Shown piece by piece: positions 8,638 through 17,228 of a DNA stretch of 64,000 nucleotides. The stretch covers positions 2,728,001 to 2,792,000 of the forward strand of contig CAWDVH010000001.1 of NCBI GenBank assembly GCA_963805705.1, read 5' to 3'. A model generated the notes under the pieces. It was not told where the DNA came from and searched no databases. It saw only the letters and a program-made list of their open reading frames with translations. Every line of letters starts with the position of its first letter. Positions within the stretch are counted from its first letter, which is position 1. Source of the DNA: CAWDVH01 sp963805705. GTDB taxonomy: Bacteria; Actinomycetota; Actinomycetes; Streptosporangiales; Streptosporangiaceae. A program made the position numbers and the translations under genes.

Positions 8638-8694
8638 ATGAATTGGCGAGGATCCTCCGTTGCGCCGGATTTAATGCTGGTGATGCGCAGTTAG
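8638..8694 (+). CDS. Possible 18-residue small ORF with strong Shine-Dalgarno
   Basis: AGGAGG stands 5 nt before an ATG that opens an 18-codon frame, MNWRGSSVAPDLMLVMRS, ending in TAG. It contains a TTA leucine codon (8671-8673), which is rare in this sequence. It lies just beyond the terminator of the APH-like gene, in a patch less GC-rich than its surroundings. It could be a leader peptide, a small protein or the decayed start of a lost gene. No downstream gene on this strand lies close enough for it to regulate. Confidence 0.3.
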   Translation: MNWRGSSVAPDLMLVMRS

Positions 8695-8767
8695 TGCGCA
8701 GTTTGCCTTCAGCTGCTTCGCGTCGATCAGCGGCCGGGATGCCCCGGCTACGTATAGTTACCGGTAG

Positions 8768-10552
8768 TTACGGGGCTGCGCAGCTCGGGTTGCACGTCCG
8801 GCGCGCGACTGCGTTGAGGAAGGCCTGGCCAACCTGCGCCGGATTGGTGACCCGGTACACAGCGCCGTGGGTCACGTCGGAGATCCGCCGCATGGCCGAG
8901 AAGCTGCCGGCCTGGCCGAACACGATGGAGATGATCTCGATCCGCCGTGACGGGTTATAGAGCGTGCGCAGCGTGCGGAGCAGCGCGGGCAGGGGCAGGC
9001 CCCCGGGCGCGTTGTCCACGCCGGCGGTCAGGACGATGATCGCGTTGGCGTACTTCGGGTTGAAGCTCGCCGTCATCGACTTATACGCGGCCAGGATGCT
9101 GTCATTCAGCGCGACCGCGCTGCCCCCGTCGGGCACGATCGTCTTGTCGACCTGCTCCAGCTCCTGCCGGCGGCTGATCAGGCCGAGCTCAGCGGTCAGC
9201 GGGCCGATCGGCACGATCTGCTTGTAGGGCCTGCTGCCGGCCAGGTGGCTCGAGAACTCCCACAGGCCCATCTGGGTGCTGTCGGGGAACAGCGCGAGGC
9301 CAACGCGGGAGACCTGCGTGCCTTCCTGCATGAAGGTCTGGCCGGTGCCGTCCGACTGGGCCATCGCCGACGAGATATCGGCCAGCACGAGGTCCCTCAG
9401 GCTCAGTCCGAGGTTGTTCCAGATCCCCAGGGTGCTCTGGGCCTCGCTGGCCGCGGCCGGCGTCGCCAGATCAAGGTGCTGAGTGCTCAGGCCGAACGTG
9501 GCGGGGGACCCGTCAGCGGCCCCGCCATCGGGTCCGCTGCCGGACCGGAAGCCGTCGAAGCGGACCACCGAGGAGGCGTAGCGGGTCTGCAGCGCCTGCT
9601 CGAACTGCCTGGCGGCTTGCTGCTTCAGCGGATCAGAGGTGGTCAGGACATACGGGTAGTCGAGCTCGGGGCTGCCGAGCAGCCGGCTCGGCCCGGACGG
9701 GTACCGCGCCGCGAGCGGGTGACCGGGGTTCGCCTGGTCATACTGGATCACCGCCTGCTCGGAGGTCACCGTCACCGGGTGCAGGCTGTAGGGCGGGGAG
9801 GCGAGGCTGACGAATGAAGCCAGCGATATCGGGTCATCGAACCCCGTAGTGGCGTTGGCACTCAGGACGAAATTGGTGAAGTCAGTCCGTGCTGCCGTGC
9901 CCCCGCCCAGCAGCCTGCTCATCTCGACGAGGGTGGCCAGCCCGGACGCGCTCTGGGTGGGATCAGGCAGGTCTACCTGCAGGTGCAGTGCCGCCGGGGG
10001 GCCGCCGGCGGAGGCCGGCAGCAGGAAGTTCCAGCCGACCGTGCTCCCGAATTCCGGCATACGGGCGGCCACCGATCCGGGCATCGCGAGCACCAGCGGC
10101 GAGCGTGCCACGTCGACCCCGGTCGGCTGGACCGCGCGGGCGCCGAGCGGGAATTTGCGCGCCGTATCGATCCACAAGCTGGAGTCGGGAATCCAGGCGT
10201 CCACCGCGGGCAGCCCGGAGTTCGGGCTCTGGCCGTCGATCTGGGCGGCCACGGTAGCGGACTGGCCCTCGCTGACCTGGACATACGCGCAGGTACCGCC
10301 CACCTTGCGGTGCTGGCGGTTGAACAGCTGCGCGACTTGCCCGACGGCCGGGGCGATGTCGCCGGTTACTGCCACGTTGAGCACCACGGGGTGGTTGTCG
10401 CACGTGGCGCGGGACACCAGCGCCTGTGCCGTGAGCGTGACCAGGAGCGTGACCGCGATGACGCCGGCCACCGTGACCAGCACTCTCGTACTGAGGCGGC
10501 GCGGCGGGCCGCGCCGGCCCGAGGATCTTCTCCTCGCGCGTGGTGAAGTCAC
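8768..10552 (-). CDS. Membrane-anchored substrate-binding and VWA domain protein
   Basis: 594 residues. A basic N-terminus is followed by one membrane segment (VLVTVAGVIAVTLLVTL, about residues 25-41), then an extracellular periplasmic-binding-protein-like domain (about 60-370) and a C-terminal von Willebrand A-like domain (about 375-590). The vWA metal site normally reads DxSxS; here the matching segment is DISSAM, with Ala in the fifth position, while a second conserved stretch, VLTAGVDN, is kept. Such fusions are common in actinobacteria but have no established function; surface binding or assembly is plausible. The gene stands alone, and its short 3' flank meets the APH-like gene. Confidence 0.85.
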   Translation of the reverse strand: MTSPRARRRSSGRRGPPRRLSTRVLVTVAGVIAVTLLVTLTAQALVSRATCDNHPVVLNVAVTGDIAPAVGQVAQLFNRQHRKVGGTCAYVQVSEGQSATVAAQIDGQSPNSGLPAVDAWIPDSSLWIDTARKFPLGARAVQPTGVDVARSPLVLAMPGSVAARMPEFGSTVGWNFLLPASAGGPPAALHLQVDLPDPTQSASGLATLVEMSRLLGGGTAARTDFTNFVLSANATTGFDDPISLASFVSLASPPYSLHPVTVTSEQAVIQYDQANPGHPLAARYPSGPSRLLGSPELDYPYVLTTSDPLKQQAARQFEQALQTRYASSVVRFDGFRSGSGPDGGAADGSPATFGLSTQHLDLATPAAASEAQSTLGIWNNLGLSLRDLVLADISSAMAQSDGTGQTFMQEGTQVSRVGLALFPDSTQMGLWEFSSHLAGSRPYKQIVPIGPLTAELGLISRRQELEQVDKTIVPDGGSAVALNDSILAAYKSMTASFNPKYANAIIVLTAGVDNAPGGLPLPALLRTLRTLYNPSRRIEIISIVFGQAGSFSAMRRISDVTHGAVYRVTNPAQVGQAFLNAVARRTCNPSCAAP

Positions 10553-10593
10553 TGCGTCCTCTCAAGGGCGAGGTGGCGGTGCGCAGCACGCAG

Positions 10594-10614
10594 TGCGGGG
10601 TGCGGGGTGCGGGG
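10594..10614. repeat. 7-bp microsatellite (TGCGGGG x3)
   Basis: Three perfect copies of TGCGGGG in the gap upstream of the vWA gene (minus strand) and the SpoU gene (plus strand). Being non-coding and not divisible by three, length changes would alter promoter spacing only. Confidence 0.8.
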
Positions 10615-10745
10615 TGCAGGCTCGCAGACTCATAAACGACTATAACGAACGGTCAGTGCCAGATAGAACTACTTACCCGCTTTTGCCGGGGAACGTGCAA
10701 ATGCGCACTGCGTGCATTCCGCCCTGGCCGGCCAGAATGGGGTCC

Positions 10746-11552
10746 ATGGCCAGCCTGGTTGCCGTTGCGGATGCGCGTGACGCGCGCCTGGCCGACTACG
10801 TCGGCCTGACCGATGTGCACCTGCGCCGGAGCCTGGAGTCGGTACACGGGCTCTTCGTGGCCGAGGGCGAGAAGGTGATCAGGTCCGCGATCGGGGCCGG
10901 TTATCGGCTGCGCTCGCTGCTGGTCACCCCGCAGCGACTGGCCGCGCTCGGCGACCTGGCGCACTCCTGCCCGGCGCCCGTGTACGTGGTGGCGCCGCAG
11001 GTCGCCGAGAGCCTCACCGGGTACCGGGTCCATCGAGGCGCGCTGGCGTCGATGGAGCGGCGCCCGCTGCCCCCGCTCGCCGAGGTCCTGAACGGCGCCC
11101 GCCGGGCCGTGATCCTTGAGGACATCGTGAATCACGAGAATGTCGGCGCGATCTTCCGGTGTGCGGCCGGGCTCGGATTCGACGCGGCCGTCCTGGCCCC
11201 CCGCTGCGCCGATCCGCTTTACCGGCGTTCGGTAAAGGTGTCGGTGGGCGCGGTGTTCGCGATTCCCTATGCCCGGATGGAAGACTGGCGGGGCGGCCTG
11301 GGCGAGGTGCGGGCGGCCGGATTCCGCCTGCTGGCGCTCACCCCGGCGGCTGACGCGCTGCCGATCGGGGACATTCCGGCCGGCGGCCGGCTCGCCCTGC
11401 TGCTGGGGACCGAGGGCGATGGCCTCTCGGCCCGCTGGCTGGAGGCGGCCGACGCGCGGGTGCGGATACCGATGCGCGGGGGAGTGGACTCGCTCAACGT
11501 CGCGTCGGCGGCCGCCATTGCCTGCTATCTGCTGGCACAGGACTCAGCCTGA
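10746..11552 (+). CDS. SpoU-family RNA 2'-O-methyltransferase
   Basis: 268 residues of the SPOUT (TrmH) class. An N-terminal substrate-binding domain (FVAEGEKVIRSA) is followed by the knotted SAM-binding domain with the three signature motifs: NHENVGAIFRCAAGLGF, LLLGTEGDGLS and IPMRGGVDSLNVASAAAI. It methylates a ribose in rRNA or tRNA; the target cannot be told from sequence. The start is uncertain: ATG at 10746 gives the usual MASLV-type start, ATG at 10737 is also in frame, and neither has a clear Shine-Dalgarno, so a leaderless message is possible. Confidence 0.9.
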   Translation: MASLVAVADARDARLADYVGLTDVHLRRSLESVHGLFVAEGEKVIRSAIGAGYRLRSLLVTPQRLAALGDLAHSCPAPVYVVAPQVAESLTGYRVHRGALASMERRPLPPLAEVLNGARRAVILEDIVNHENVGAIFRCAAGLGFDAAVLAPRCADPLYRRSVKVSVGAVFAIPYARMEDWRGGLGEVRAAGFRLLALTPAADALPIGDIPAGGRLALLLGTEGDGLSARWLEAADARVRIPMRGGVDSLNVASAAAIACYLLAQDSA

Positions 11553-11806
11553 TTCGGCCGGCGTGATTGGCGGCAGCACGAGCGGCAGCCCGGCGCGGCC
11601 GATAAGATCTCCGGGGTCGGACACGGCGGCCGCACCAGGCTACGTTGAAGCCACAGCACGCTGAATTGGAATGTAGTAGCGATTTTGCCCAATTGATCAT
11701 GGGACAACTAGCCCGACCGATACGGGGCGCCCCGCTTCCCCGGTATGCTCCGGCGCCTGGAGTTCGTGCCCGACTGAGCAGCTCTTCACCCGCGAGAGGT
11801 TGGCTT

Positions 11807-12604
11807 GTGGACGCAGTCCGTTCTGTGAATGTCCCGGCGCAGGAAGCCCGGTCCGTGGATGTCCCCGTGCCGGAGGCGGAAGAGCTCCGTGGTGACCGGC
11901 AGGTCCAGCACGAGGTGCTGGTTGCCCTCGCGGAGTGCCAGAACCACAGGAGGTGGTTCGCGAAGTTCGCCCGCCCCTACCTCGGCGCGGACCCGATCGA
12001 GATTGGCACCGGGCTCGGTGATTATGCGCTGGAGTGGATCCCGGAGGTCCAGAGGTATACCGCCACCGAAGCGGATCCCGCCCTGTTCGCCGGGCTGCGC
12101 ACGTCGATGGCCGCCTATCCGAACGTCGTCGTGCGCCAGCTCAGCCTGCCCTCGTCCGAGCGGGCCGATCATTCGTGCCTGATGTCCTACAACGTGCTTG
12201 AGCACATCGACGACCACGTGGGGGCGCTGCGCAGCATGGGCGCTCTGGTCCGGCCCGGCGGCCACATCATCCTGGTCTGCCCCGCGTTCCCGTTCGCGAT
12301 GAGCCGGGTGGACATCGCGACCGGCCATGTCCGGCGCTATACGAAACGGACGATGCGAGCGGCGCTGGTGGCATCAGGATTGGAGCCCGTGTCGGTTCGC
12401 TACGCTAATTCCCTCGGCCTGATCTGCTATTACGTCTTTACCAGCCTGCTGGGGAAGGCCCCGTCCAAGGGCAAGACGATGCTGTTCTACGACCGGGTGG
12501 TGGTGCCGGTCGTCCGCAGTATCGAGCGCGTCATCCGGCCGCCTTTCGGCCAGTCCGTAGTGGCCATCGCGCGGGTGCCCGATGGCGGCCGCCGGCCTGC
12601 GTAG
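11807..12604 (+). CDS. Class I SAM-dependent methyltransferase
   Basis: 265 residues with a Rossmann methyltransferase fold. IEIGTGLGDYA is SAM motif I, YNVLEHIDDH the post-II loop and VRPGGHIILVCPAFPF motif IV/V. The C-terminal region contains a hydrophobic stretch (SLGLICYYVFTSLLG) reminiscent of methyltransferases encoded beside glycosyltransferases. GTG at 11807 is preferred because GAGAGG lies 8 nt upstream. It converges on a large membrane protein of possible glycosyltransferase or lipid function. The substrate is unknown. Confidence 0.85.
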   Translation: MDAVRSVNVPAQEARSVDVPVPEAEELRGDRQVQHEVLVALAECQNHRRWFAKFARPYLGADPIEIGTGLGDYALEWIPEVQRYTATEADPALFAGLRTSMAAYPNVVVRQLSLPSSERADHSCLMSYNVLEHIDDHVGALRSMGALVRPGGHIILVCPAFPFAMSRVDIATGHVRRYTKRTMRAALVASGLEPVSVRYANSLGLICYYVFTSLLGKAPSKGKTMLFYDRVVVPVVRSIERVIRPPFGQSVVAIARVPDGGRRPA

Positions 12605-12627
12605 TGGCCTGCCCCGGCGACCCGCGG

Positions 12628-14643
12628 TTACTTCGGCGCGGGCCGGAACACCATGACGCCGTCCGCCTGGTAGGCGAAGCGGAAGCCGGTGTGCTCCAGG
12701 TACGCCTCGACGTTGTGATACCGGGATTCGGGATGGCGCGTCTTCCAGATATGCAGCCATACCAGCACCCACCCGATGTGCAGGCCGCGCAGGCTGCGCT
12801 GGGCCGCGATGCGCTGCGCGGTCGTGCTGTGATGCCCGTGCTCGGCCGCCTGCAGCCGCTGGAAGAACGGCACCTTGCTGACGGCCGCGATGGTCGGCGC
12901 GGGCACCCAGGAGGTGTAGGAGACGGCGCGCGGATGGCCATCGGCGGTCGCGATGAGCAGCGCGGGAGTCGCTATCCGGGATCCGTAGAGCGGGATGCCG
13001 CCGCGCAGGCCATAGGGCACGTCCAGGACGGTCGAGCCCGAATGGTCAGCGGCGATCGCGCGGTCCAGGGCGGGCAGGGTGGTCGCCATGGTGCCAGGGC
13101 CAGGGCTTCCCGACCAGCCCGCCTCCAGCGCGGCCAGCGCGAGCACCACGATGAGCAGCGGCCGGGCCCGGCGGCTGATCCAGTCCACTGCGATGCCCGC
13201 CAGCAGCGCCGCGCCGACCAGCCCGATCAAGGCCAGCCGGTCGGCCTCGCGCAGGGCCGAGAGGCCGGGAATCCGGACCAGCCAGGTGTAGGGCAGCAGC
13301 TGTGACACCCGCACGCCGTTCCAGGTGGACGCCAGGGGGACGTACTGGTGGCAGGCCGGGGCGAGGCAGCTCACGCCGTACCTTCCGATGACCGGGCGCC
13401 CGACCAGTATCGCGGTCCCGAGCGCGAGTGCGGCGCCCCCCAGCCACATCAGGGCGAACCACCAGGCATTCTGCCGGCGCCAGCCGACAGCCAGGCCCAG
13501 CAGCGCCAGCAGGCCGAGCACCAGCCCGAACGTCGGCAGCCCCTCGGCGGGCGCCTGGTAGTGGTAGGCCGACGTCAGGCCGCTCAGCCCGTAGCTGGCC
13601 AGCCGCGGCGACGGGCTGAACAGGGACGACAGGCCGGCCCCGTACATCCCGTAGGTCTTCGTCAGCAAGGCGGCCCCGGTCGCCGCCGGGCCGGCGGTCG
13701 CGCCACCCGCCCTGACCTGCTGGCCCATGGCGATGAGCTGCGGCGCTGCCACCACGAGGGCCACGACAGCGCCCAGGGCCAGCGGGATGATCGCAGCTCG
13801 CAGGGCGGCGCGGTCCCTGACCAGGCGCCCGATCAGCCACGGCGCGAGGATGAGGACGGCCAGGATGACGGCCAGGACCGCGGACTCCTGATTGACCAGG
13901 ACCGACGCGCCCAGGACCACGCCCAGGATGATGCCCTGGCGCTTGCCGGGGGTCCGCCGCAGCCGGATTGCCGCCTCCAGGGTCATCGGCAGGAAGAGAG
14001 TGCCGATGGCGATATTGAGGTGGTACCAGTTCTGCCAGAGCAGCATGGAGGCCAGGCCGAAGAACGCGCCGGCCGCGATCGCCCCGGCCTGAGCGAGCCA
14101 CAGCCGGCCGGCCCGGTACATCACGTAGCACAGCAGGCCGGGCGCGACGATGGTCAGCACGCTGAAGGCGGCCGAGGGGCCGAAGAGCAGGGTGACCGGC
14201 GTCATCAGCAGCCCGGCCAGCGGCATGGTCGTGTCGAAGCCCAGCTGGATGCCCGCGGGGGCCGCCATATAGCCGGTAAACCACGGATTGCCCAGGTGCG
14301 TCACCTGCCGGGCGACCCACCACAGGTCCCATACATAGCTCGAGACATCACTGGAGGCGGGGAGCCTGCCGATCAGCAGATAGGGTGCCCTCGGCCAGGT
14401 CACCGCCACCCCGGCGACCACGTAGATGGCGAGCAGGGCGAGGTGGCGCACCGCGGGGCGGGCCGTCAGGGCCCGCAGGCCCCGCTGGTCAGTGTCTGGC
14501 CGGCGCTCGTCCGCCCGGGTGTCCGGGTCCGTCCGCCCCGAGGCCGGCGCAGGCGCAGCGGGACCGGGGGTGCCCTCGGTTTGCAGGGTCCCGGCAGGAC
14601 CGGAACCCGGCTGGCCACGCCGGCCGTGGCCTGCTGCGTTCAT
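12628..14643 (-). CDS. Polytopic membrane protein, GT-C/YfhO-like
   Basis: 671 residues. A Pro/Gly-rich cytosolic N-terminus (about 55 residues) precedes some 11-13 predicted membrane segments and a C-terminal soluble region of about 150 residues. The first extracellular loop carries SSDVSSYVWDLWW, the acidic loop typical of GT-C glycosyltransferases that use polyprenyl-phosphate sugars. Role: probable cell-envelope sugar transferase, unproven. ATG at 14643 has CAGGGA 8-9 nt upstream; a GTG nine codons earlier is an alternative. Convergent with the SAM methyltransferase 23 nt away. Confidence 0.75.
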   Translation of the reverse strand: MNAAGHGRRGQPGSGPAGTLQTEGTPGPAAPAPASGRTDPDTRADERRPDTDQRGLRALTARPAVRHLALLAIYVVAGVAVTWPRAPYLLIGRLPASSDVSSYVWDLWWVARQVTHLGNPWFTGYMAAPAGIQLGFDTTMPLAGLLMTPVTLLFGPSAAFSVLTIVAPGLLCYVMYRAGRLWLAQAGAIAAGAFFGLASMLLWQNWYHLNIAIGTLFLPMTLEAAIRLRRTPGKRQGIILGVVLGASVLVNQESAVLAVILAVLILAPWLIGRLVRDRAALRAAIIPLALGAVVALVVAAPQLIAMGQQVRAGGATAGPAATGAALLTKTYGMYGAGLSSLFSPSPRLASYGLSGLTSAYHYQAPAEGLPTFGLVLGLLALLGLAVGWRRQNAWWFALMWLGGAALALGTAILVGRPVIGRYGVSCLAPACHQYVPLASTWNGVRVSQLLPYTWLVRIPGLSALREADRLALIGLVGAALLAGIAVDWISRRARPLLIVVLALAALEAGWSGSPGPGTMATTLPALDRAIAADHSGSTVLDVPYGLRGGIPLYGSRIATPALLIATADGHPRAVSYTSWVPAPTIAAVSKVPFFQRLQAAEHGHHSTTAQRIAAQRSLRGLHIGWVLVWLHIWKTRHPESRYHNVEAYLEHTGFRFAYQADGVMVFRPAPK

Positions 14644-14848
14644 CGACTCATCCCTGCCCGCCCTGGTCACTTGCGCCCGCGCAGATCATCCCATATCCGC
14701 CCACCGTTACGGCCAAACCGATGGTGCGGCTCGAGAGCGGCCAGTCTGAAAGGTTACCCGAAAACTCCTGCCGGCTGCCCAGAGTGACCGCAGGCGACAC
14801 CGCAACGGACACCGCCGCCGACACCGAAACGCGGCCGCCGCCCGACCG

Positions 14849-14886
14849 GCGACCGGTGGCGCCACCTGGTGGCGACCGGTGGCGCC
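14849..14886. repeat. 16-bp direct repeat, 22-bp period
   Basis: GGCGACCGGTGGCGCC occurs at 14849-14864 and 14871-14886 in the gap between the divergent membrane-protein and CPBP genes. Each copy is largely self-complementary (GGCG..CGCC), so it could be a paired binding site or form a hairpin. It ends 31 nt before the CPBP start. Confidence 0.7.
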
Positions 14887-14917
14887 GCCTGGCCAAGGAG
14901 CCGGTTAGAGTCCTCAG

Positions 14918-15694
14918 GTGGCACTTGTGGAGGACACTAGCCTGCACCTGCCCCCCGCGCGGCTGCTCCGCTGGGAGATCTTCGCTGTTTTTGCCGTCTC
15001 CCTGGGTGCCAGCGGCCTGAACGCGCTGCTGGACCTGATCGGATCGCTGCTCGCGCCGCAGTCCCTGGGCAGCCAGCAGGCACTGCTCATCGGCTCGCGG
15101 GCGGCCAACCACTGGCTGGACCTGGCGCTCCAGCTGGCCGGCATCGCCGAGGCGCTCGCTCCGGTGGTCCTGGTGCTCTATCTCATGGCCAGATCGGGGG
15201 AGCCGCCATCGGCCATCGGCCTGGACGCCACCCAGCCGGTCAGTGACACCCTGTGGGGCGCGCTGCTGGCGGCCGTGATCGGCGGGACCGGCCTGGCCCT
15301 CTACCTGACCGCCTTCCACCTGGGCATCAGCCTGAACGTGGTGCCCGAGAGCCTGCCGGCCGTCTGGTGGCGCATCCCGGTGCTGATCCTCAGTGCCGCG
15401 CATGACGGCATCCTCGAGGAGATCCTGGTCATCGGCTACCTGCTGCGCAGGCTCGACCAGCTGGGCTGGACACCGTGGAAGGCCATCATCTTCAGTGCCG
15501 TGCTGCGCGGCTCTTACCACCTGTACCAGGGCTTCGGCGCGTTCCTCGGCAACGCGGCCATGGGCGTGATCTTCGGGATCCTGTACCGCCGGTGGGGCCG
15601 GGTCATGCCCATGATCATTGCCCACACGCTCATCGACGCCGTCACGTTCGTCGGCTACGCCGCCCTGCACGGCAAGGTGTCCTGGCTCCCGTAA
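14918..15694 (+). CDS. CPBP-family intramembrane protease
   Basis: 258 residues with about seven hydrophobic segments. The CPBP (Abi/CAAX) motifs are present in order: GILEEILVIGYLL (paired Glu), YHLYQGFGAFLGN (His) and MIIAHTLIDA (HxxxD). Family members cleave prenylated or membrane substrates or act in bacteriocin self-immunity; no bacteriocin gene is nearby. The frame opens with GTG at 14918, with a second GTG three codons later; no strong ribosome site marks either. The third conserved Arg of eukaryotic Rce1 is replaced, as in many actinobacterial members. Confidence 0.87.
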   Translation: MALVEDTSLHLPPARLLRWEIFAVFAVSLGASGLNALLDLIGSLLAPQSLGSQQALLIGSRAANHWLDLALQLAGIAEALAPVVLVLYLMARSGEPPSAIGLDATQPVSDTLWGALLAAVIGGTGLALYLTAFHLGISLNVVPESLPAVWWRIPVLILSAAHDGILEEILVIGYLLRRLDQLGWTPWKAIIFSAVLRGSYHLYQGFGAFLGNAAMGVIFGILYRRWGRVMPMIIAHTLIDAVTFVGYAALHGKVSWLP

Positions 15695-15743
15695 CGGGAC
15701 TGCGGCCGCGACAACCGGGGATCTGCGGGTCTACCGTCGATCC

Positions 15744-16277
15744 GTGCGATGCCTGGAGTGCGGCCTGCGCGGCGACCGGGTGGAGCTGGCAGCGATCGCT
15801 GGCCTGCTGCGGTCGTTGGGGCCGGGTTTTCAGCAGGTGCTGGCCGGCGTCGGCCCGGCGGCCGCCGCGCGGCGGCCCGCGCCGGCGGTCTGGTCCGCGC
15901 TTGAGTACGCCTGCCACGTGCGGGACGTGCTCCTGGTCCAGCGCGACCGTGCCGTGCTCGCGCAGGTGGAGCACCGGCCCAGCTTCGCCCGGATGCACCG
16001 CGACGAGCGGGTCGCGCTGTGCCGGTACGGCGCGCAGCCGATCGGGGCCGTACTGGGCCAGCTGACGATGGCCGCCGAGTTGTGCGCCACCGTATTCGAC
16101 GGGCTGGACCAGGCCGCCTGGAACCGCCCGCTGGTCTACAACTGGCCCGCCCCCGCCGAGCACGACCTCGCGTGGCTCGGCCGGCACACCGTGCACGAAG
16201 GCCACCACCACCTGATGGACGTGCGCAACGTCCTGGCCGTCCCCGGGGCGGACCGACCAGCCTGGCCAGCCTGCTGA
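15744..16277 (+). CDS. DinB-like/metal-dependent four-helix protein
   Basis: About 177 residues. The sequence VWSALEYACHVRDVL (first metal His), FARMHRDERVAL and WLGRHTVHEGHHHLMDV (late His pair) is the DinB/YfiT metal-binding pattern. Actinobacterial members are thiol (bacillithiol or mycothiol)-dependent transferases or of unknown function. The short N-terminus contains CLECG, a possible extra metal-binding CxxC. The start is set at GTG 15744 because the family begins at this point; no Shine-Dalgarno is visible. It follows the CPBP gene by 49 nt. Confidence 0.78.
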   Translation: MRCLECGLRGDRVELAAIAGLLRSLGPGFQQVLAGVGPAAAARRPAPAVWSALEYACHVRDVLLVQRDRAVLAQVEHRPSFARMHRDERVALCRYGAQPIGAVLGQLTMAAELCATVFDGLDQAAWNRPLVYNWPAPAEHDLAWLGRHTVHEGHHHLMDVRNVLAVPGADRPAWPAC

Positions 16278-16311
16278 CCGAGCCGCACCGCCTGACCGGG
16301 GCGGGCTGGTC

Positions 16312-16662
16312 TCAGGCCTGCATGCCGTCGAGGCGCTGCAGGAGCTCGTGGGCGGCGAGCTCGACTTCCTTGTGCCGCCACTCCGCAGCCCGGTACTGAC
16401 ACGCGATCAGGCCCATGCGATGGACCCGGCGGAAGTCTCCGTAGACGAACGCGTACCTGGCCTTCGTGTGGTCGCCGGCGCCGTCGGTGAGCCCGAGATG
16501 CCAGGCGGCGTATTCCTCCCACGTGTGCGATTCCAGGAAGGCGTTCTCGTCGCTGGCCCGGGGCTGGACGTCGCCCCAGTCACTGTCGAGCACGTACTGC
16601 CGGGCGTCGATGAGCCGCTGTGCTCGCTCTACGGCGTCCTGGTTTACCGAGTACGAAGCCAT
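16312..16662 (-). CDS. Conserved actinobacterial protein of unknown function
   Basis: 116 residues, acidic and Trp/Tyr-rich, with no membrane segment or signal peptide. It contains DARQYVLDSDWGDVQP, HTWEEYAAWHLGL and YAFVYGDFRRVHRMGL, which I recognise as strongly conserved in small hypothetical proteins of streptomycetes and relatives. No enzymatic motif is apparent. The ATG at 16662 is preferred over the GTG one codon earlier. Convergent with the DinB-like gene. Confidence 0.8.
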   Translation of the reverse strand: MASYSVNQDAVERAQRLIDARQYVLDSDWGDVQPRASDENAFLESHTWEEYAAWHLGLTDGAGDHTKARYAFVYGDFRRVHRMGLIACQYRAAEWRHKEVELAAHELLQRLDGMQA

Positions 16663-16744
16663 CACAGCATTCTGCCGGGATCTCGCACCGGTGTGGCTCG
16701 ACTCGCGCGGACTGTGTCCAGGCGGACGTTCGGCTCGCGCGGAC

Positions 16745-17071
16745 TTACCTCGCCGAGCCGCCGGCGATCTCGTAGGACCACAGCTCGCTGCTCACGCCGA
16801 CCGGGCCCGGCGCCTCGCCGCCACTGCGCTCGCTCGCGGAGCGGTGCCCGTGCCCGAACGCCGGCGAGTGCAGCCACGCCTCAAAGGACGCCTGGTCCCG
16901 CCACCGAGTCACCACCAGCCAGGTGGTGCGCTCGTCGGCCGGCTTGAGCAGCTCGAACCCCTCGAAGCCGTCCTGGTTGTCGACCGCGCCCGCGCGGGCG
17001 GCGAACCGCCGGGCAAGTTCATCCCCGCTGTCGGCCGGAACTGTAATCGCGTTGATCTTCACGACGGTCAT
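16745..17071 (-). CDS. MhuD/IsdG-like haem-degrading monooxygenase (ABM fold)
   Basis: 108 residues with the antibiotic-biosynthesis-monooxygenase ferredoxin-like fold. Alignment by eye to mycobacterial MhuD from memory gives N7 (MTVVKIN), the conserved W66 (FEAW) and His residues at 74 and 76 (GHGH), flanking the position of the haem-ligating His75. MhuD opens haem to release iron. The C-terminus ends SSELWSYEI, also family-like. No clear Shine-Dalgarno precedes ATG 17071; a GTG two codons earlier could start a leaderless message. The flanking genes offer no iron context, so the haem role rests on these residues. Confidence 0.75.
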   Translation of the reverse strand: MTVVKINAITVPADSGDELARRFAARAGAVDNQDGFEGFELLKPADERTTWLVVTRWRDQASFEAWLHSPAFGHGHRSASERSGGEAPGPVGVSSELWSYEIAGGSAR

Positions 17072-17228
17072 GGGCACGATAATGCCAGCTCACCTCGCCG
17101 CAGCCGGCCACCCGGCAGGCGCGGGGCTGGCGGCGGGCTGAACTACGGGTGGCTGAAGGGCCAGCCGGGTCGGGGCGCTCCGCCGCCGGCGCGCGAGCCG
17201 GCGCGTCACGATGCGTAGTACTGGCCGG

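Noticed and set aside
13348..14787. 479-codon plus-strand frame over the GT-C-like gene
   Set aside because: Gln/Arg/Gly-rich shadow of a membrane protein; no start signal or motif.
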